This document shows positions 63,064-64,000 of a stretch of DNA of 64,000 nucleotides, one piece after another (within the stretch, counting starts at the first letter, position 1; each line of letters begins with the position of its first letter). Both the position numbers and the translations under genes were made by a program. Source of the DNA: Actinomycetes bacterium (lineage in GTDB: Bacteria > Actinomycetota > Acidimicrobiia > Acidimicrobiales > Ilumatobacteraceae); the NCBI GenBank assembly GCA_029782355.1, contig JAKOUY010000011.1, forward strand, positions 456,414 through 520,413. Direction: 5' to 3'. The notes beneath the pieces were generated by a model, which was given only the letters and a program-made list of their open reading frames with translations, ran no database searches and was not told where the DNA came from.

Positions 63064-63903
63064 ATGCGCAGCGGATTCGTGACCCTCGCCGGCCGGCCCA
63101 ACGTCGGCAAGTCGACGCTGGTCAACGCGCTCTGCGGACGCAAGGTCAGCATCGTCAGCAACAAGCCGCAGACCACCCGTACTCGCGTCCGTGGTGTGCT
63201 GACCCGTCACGACGCCCAACTCGTCCTCGTCGACACGCCCGGGTTGCACAAGCCGGTGACCGCCCTCGGCCAAAGGGTCAACGCCACCGCCTTGGAGAGC
63301 CTCGACGACGTCGATGCGGTGTGCCTGGTGCTCGACGCCACGGCCCCCTTCGGCCGCGGTGACGAGTGGGTCGCCCGCCATGTCGAGCCGGCACGGTGCA
63401 TCGTCGTGCTGAACAAGATCGACGCGGTGAGTCCGGACACGGTGGTCGCCCAACTCGGTGCGGCCGCGGCCCTCGACGCCGCGGCGTACTTCCCGGTGTC
63501 GGCACGAACGGGCACCGGCATCGGCGTCCTCGTCGATCATCTCGTGACGCTGCTGCCGGAGGGACCGAAGTACTTCCCGGACGACGAGATCAGCGATCTC
63601 GCCGAGGACACCTGGGTGGCCGAGCTGGTCCGCGAGCAACTGCTGGCGGTGACCCGTGACGAGCTGCCCTACAGCATCGCCACTCGGGTGACCGAGTGGG
63701 AGTGGCCGCGGATCCGCTGCGAGATCGTCGTCGAGCGGGAGAGCCAGAAGGGCATGGTCATCGGCAAGCGCGGCGCGGTACTGAAGGAGGTCGGCCAGCG
63801 CGTCCGCCGCCAACTTCCCGACGGCGCCTACCTGGAGCTGTTCGTCAAGGTCGACAAGGACTGGCAGCGCCGACCCGACCGAGTCGAACGCCTCGGCTAC
63901 TAA
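63064..63903 (+). CDS. era: GTPase Era
   Basis: Small-subunit ribosome assembly GTPase, 279 residues. G1 is GRPNVGKSTLVNAL, G3 is LVDTPGLHKP, G4 is LNKIDAV and G5 is PVSARTG. The C-terminal KH domain that binds 16S rRNA has KGMVIGKRGAVLKEVG. The product is close to the usual 295 residues. A 30-bp palindrome lies 67 bp after the stop. Confidence 0.96.
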   Translation: MRSGFVTLAGRPNVGKSTLVNALCGRKVSIVSNKPQTTRTRVRGVLTRHDAQLVLVDTPGLHKPVTALGQRVNATALESLDDVDAVCLVLDATAPFGRGDEWVARHVEPARCIVVLNKIDAVSPDTVVAQLGAAAALDAAAYFPVSARTGTGIGVLVDHLVTLLPEGPKYFPDDEISDLAEDTWVAELVREQLLAVTRDELPYSIATRVTEWEWPRIRCEIVVERESQKGMVIGKRGAVLKEVGQRVRRQLPDGAYLELFVKVDKDWQRRPDRVERLGY

Positions 63904-63970
63904 CCCCCGACCCCGCTCCGGGTCACCCCGCCGATCACTCCCCGACCGTCACTCCCGCCGGAACGTGTCG
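63904..63970. other. Intergenic region after era
   Basis: This C-rich stretch after era has no open reading frame or recognisable element before the palindrome at 63971. Confidence 0.5.
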
Positions 63971-64000
63971 TGACATGTTGGCGACGTCGCCAACATGTCA
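63971..64000. terminator. 30-bp perfect palindrome at the right window edge
   Basis: The first 15 bases TGACATGTTGGCGAC are the exact reverse complement of the last 15. It lies 67 bp after era with no visible T-run before the window ends. A bidirectional terminator is likely; a dyad-binding site is the alternative. Confidence 0.6.

Overview
This 64 kb window is high-GC chromosomal DNA packed with short-gap and ATGA/GTGA-overlapping genes. The gene content points to an actinobacterium: an ANTAR response regulator beside polA, single-chain glycyl-tRNA synthetase, an MtrA/MtrB/LpqB-like set, a four-repeat S1 protein, a uvrC-rapZ-gap-pgk-tpiA neighbourhood, and many start codons placed 6-9 nt after a TANNNT hexamer, as in leaderless actinobacterial genes. 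The class Acidimicrobiia is my best guess (inference). No CRISPR array, prophage or intact transposon was seen.

Layout. 1-4120: an Opp/Dpp-type peptide ABC importer (minus strand). 4324-10794: tpiA, pgk, gap, rapZ, a methyltransferase and uvrC (minus), without the yvcK-whiA pair usually found between rapZ and gap. 10818-13677: a rhomboid-like membrane protein, a NarL-type regulator, its decayed kinase cut by an IS3-family remnant, and a fused scrap of serine recombinase. 13678-19729: uvrA, uvrB and a double GNAT acetyltransferase. 19788-29460: a LacI-controlled sugar catabolic operon (FruK-like kinase, LacI regulator, FGGY kinase, LacD-like aldolase, CUT2 transporter, a second barrel protein, a YihS-clade isomerase) preceded by two palindromic operators.

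29640-36140: coaE, rpsA, a methyltransferase, polA, a PdtaR-like regulator, a small coiled-coil protein and tRNA-Leu(CAA). 36222-40599: the type II fatty acid cluster fabD-fabH-fabG-acpP-fabF, in which FabD carries an extra C-terminal lipoyl-like domain. 40628-47487: a mixed minus-strand group (glyS, trpC, trpF, trpB, trpA, a CxxC protein, a FabZ-like dehydratase, a glyoxalase-fold protein), interrupted by a low-complexity plus-strand gene. 47555-53625: a Thr/Pro-rich lipoprotein, recO, two divergent cis-prenyltransferase-like genes, a DinG-type helicase and an M55 aminopeptidase. 53706-59690: a leucine- or terpene-type acyl-CoA carboxylase operon with an AtuA-like protein. 59703-63903: an OmpR-type regulator, a STAS protein, a histidine kinase, a GerMN lipoprotein and era.

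The most interesting signal is at 49460-50807. One gene keeps the catalytic motifs of undecaprenyl diphosphate synthase but lacks the C-terminal AYAE and RxG segments. The divergent neighbour has lost the catalytic residues yet keeps precisely those segments. This is the division of labour of eukaryotic DHDDS and NUS1/NgBR and suggests a two-subunit bacterial cis-prenyltransferase.
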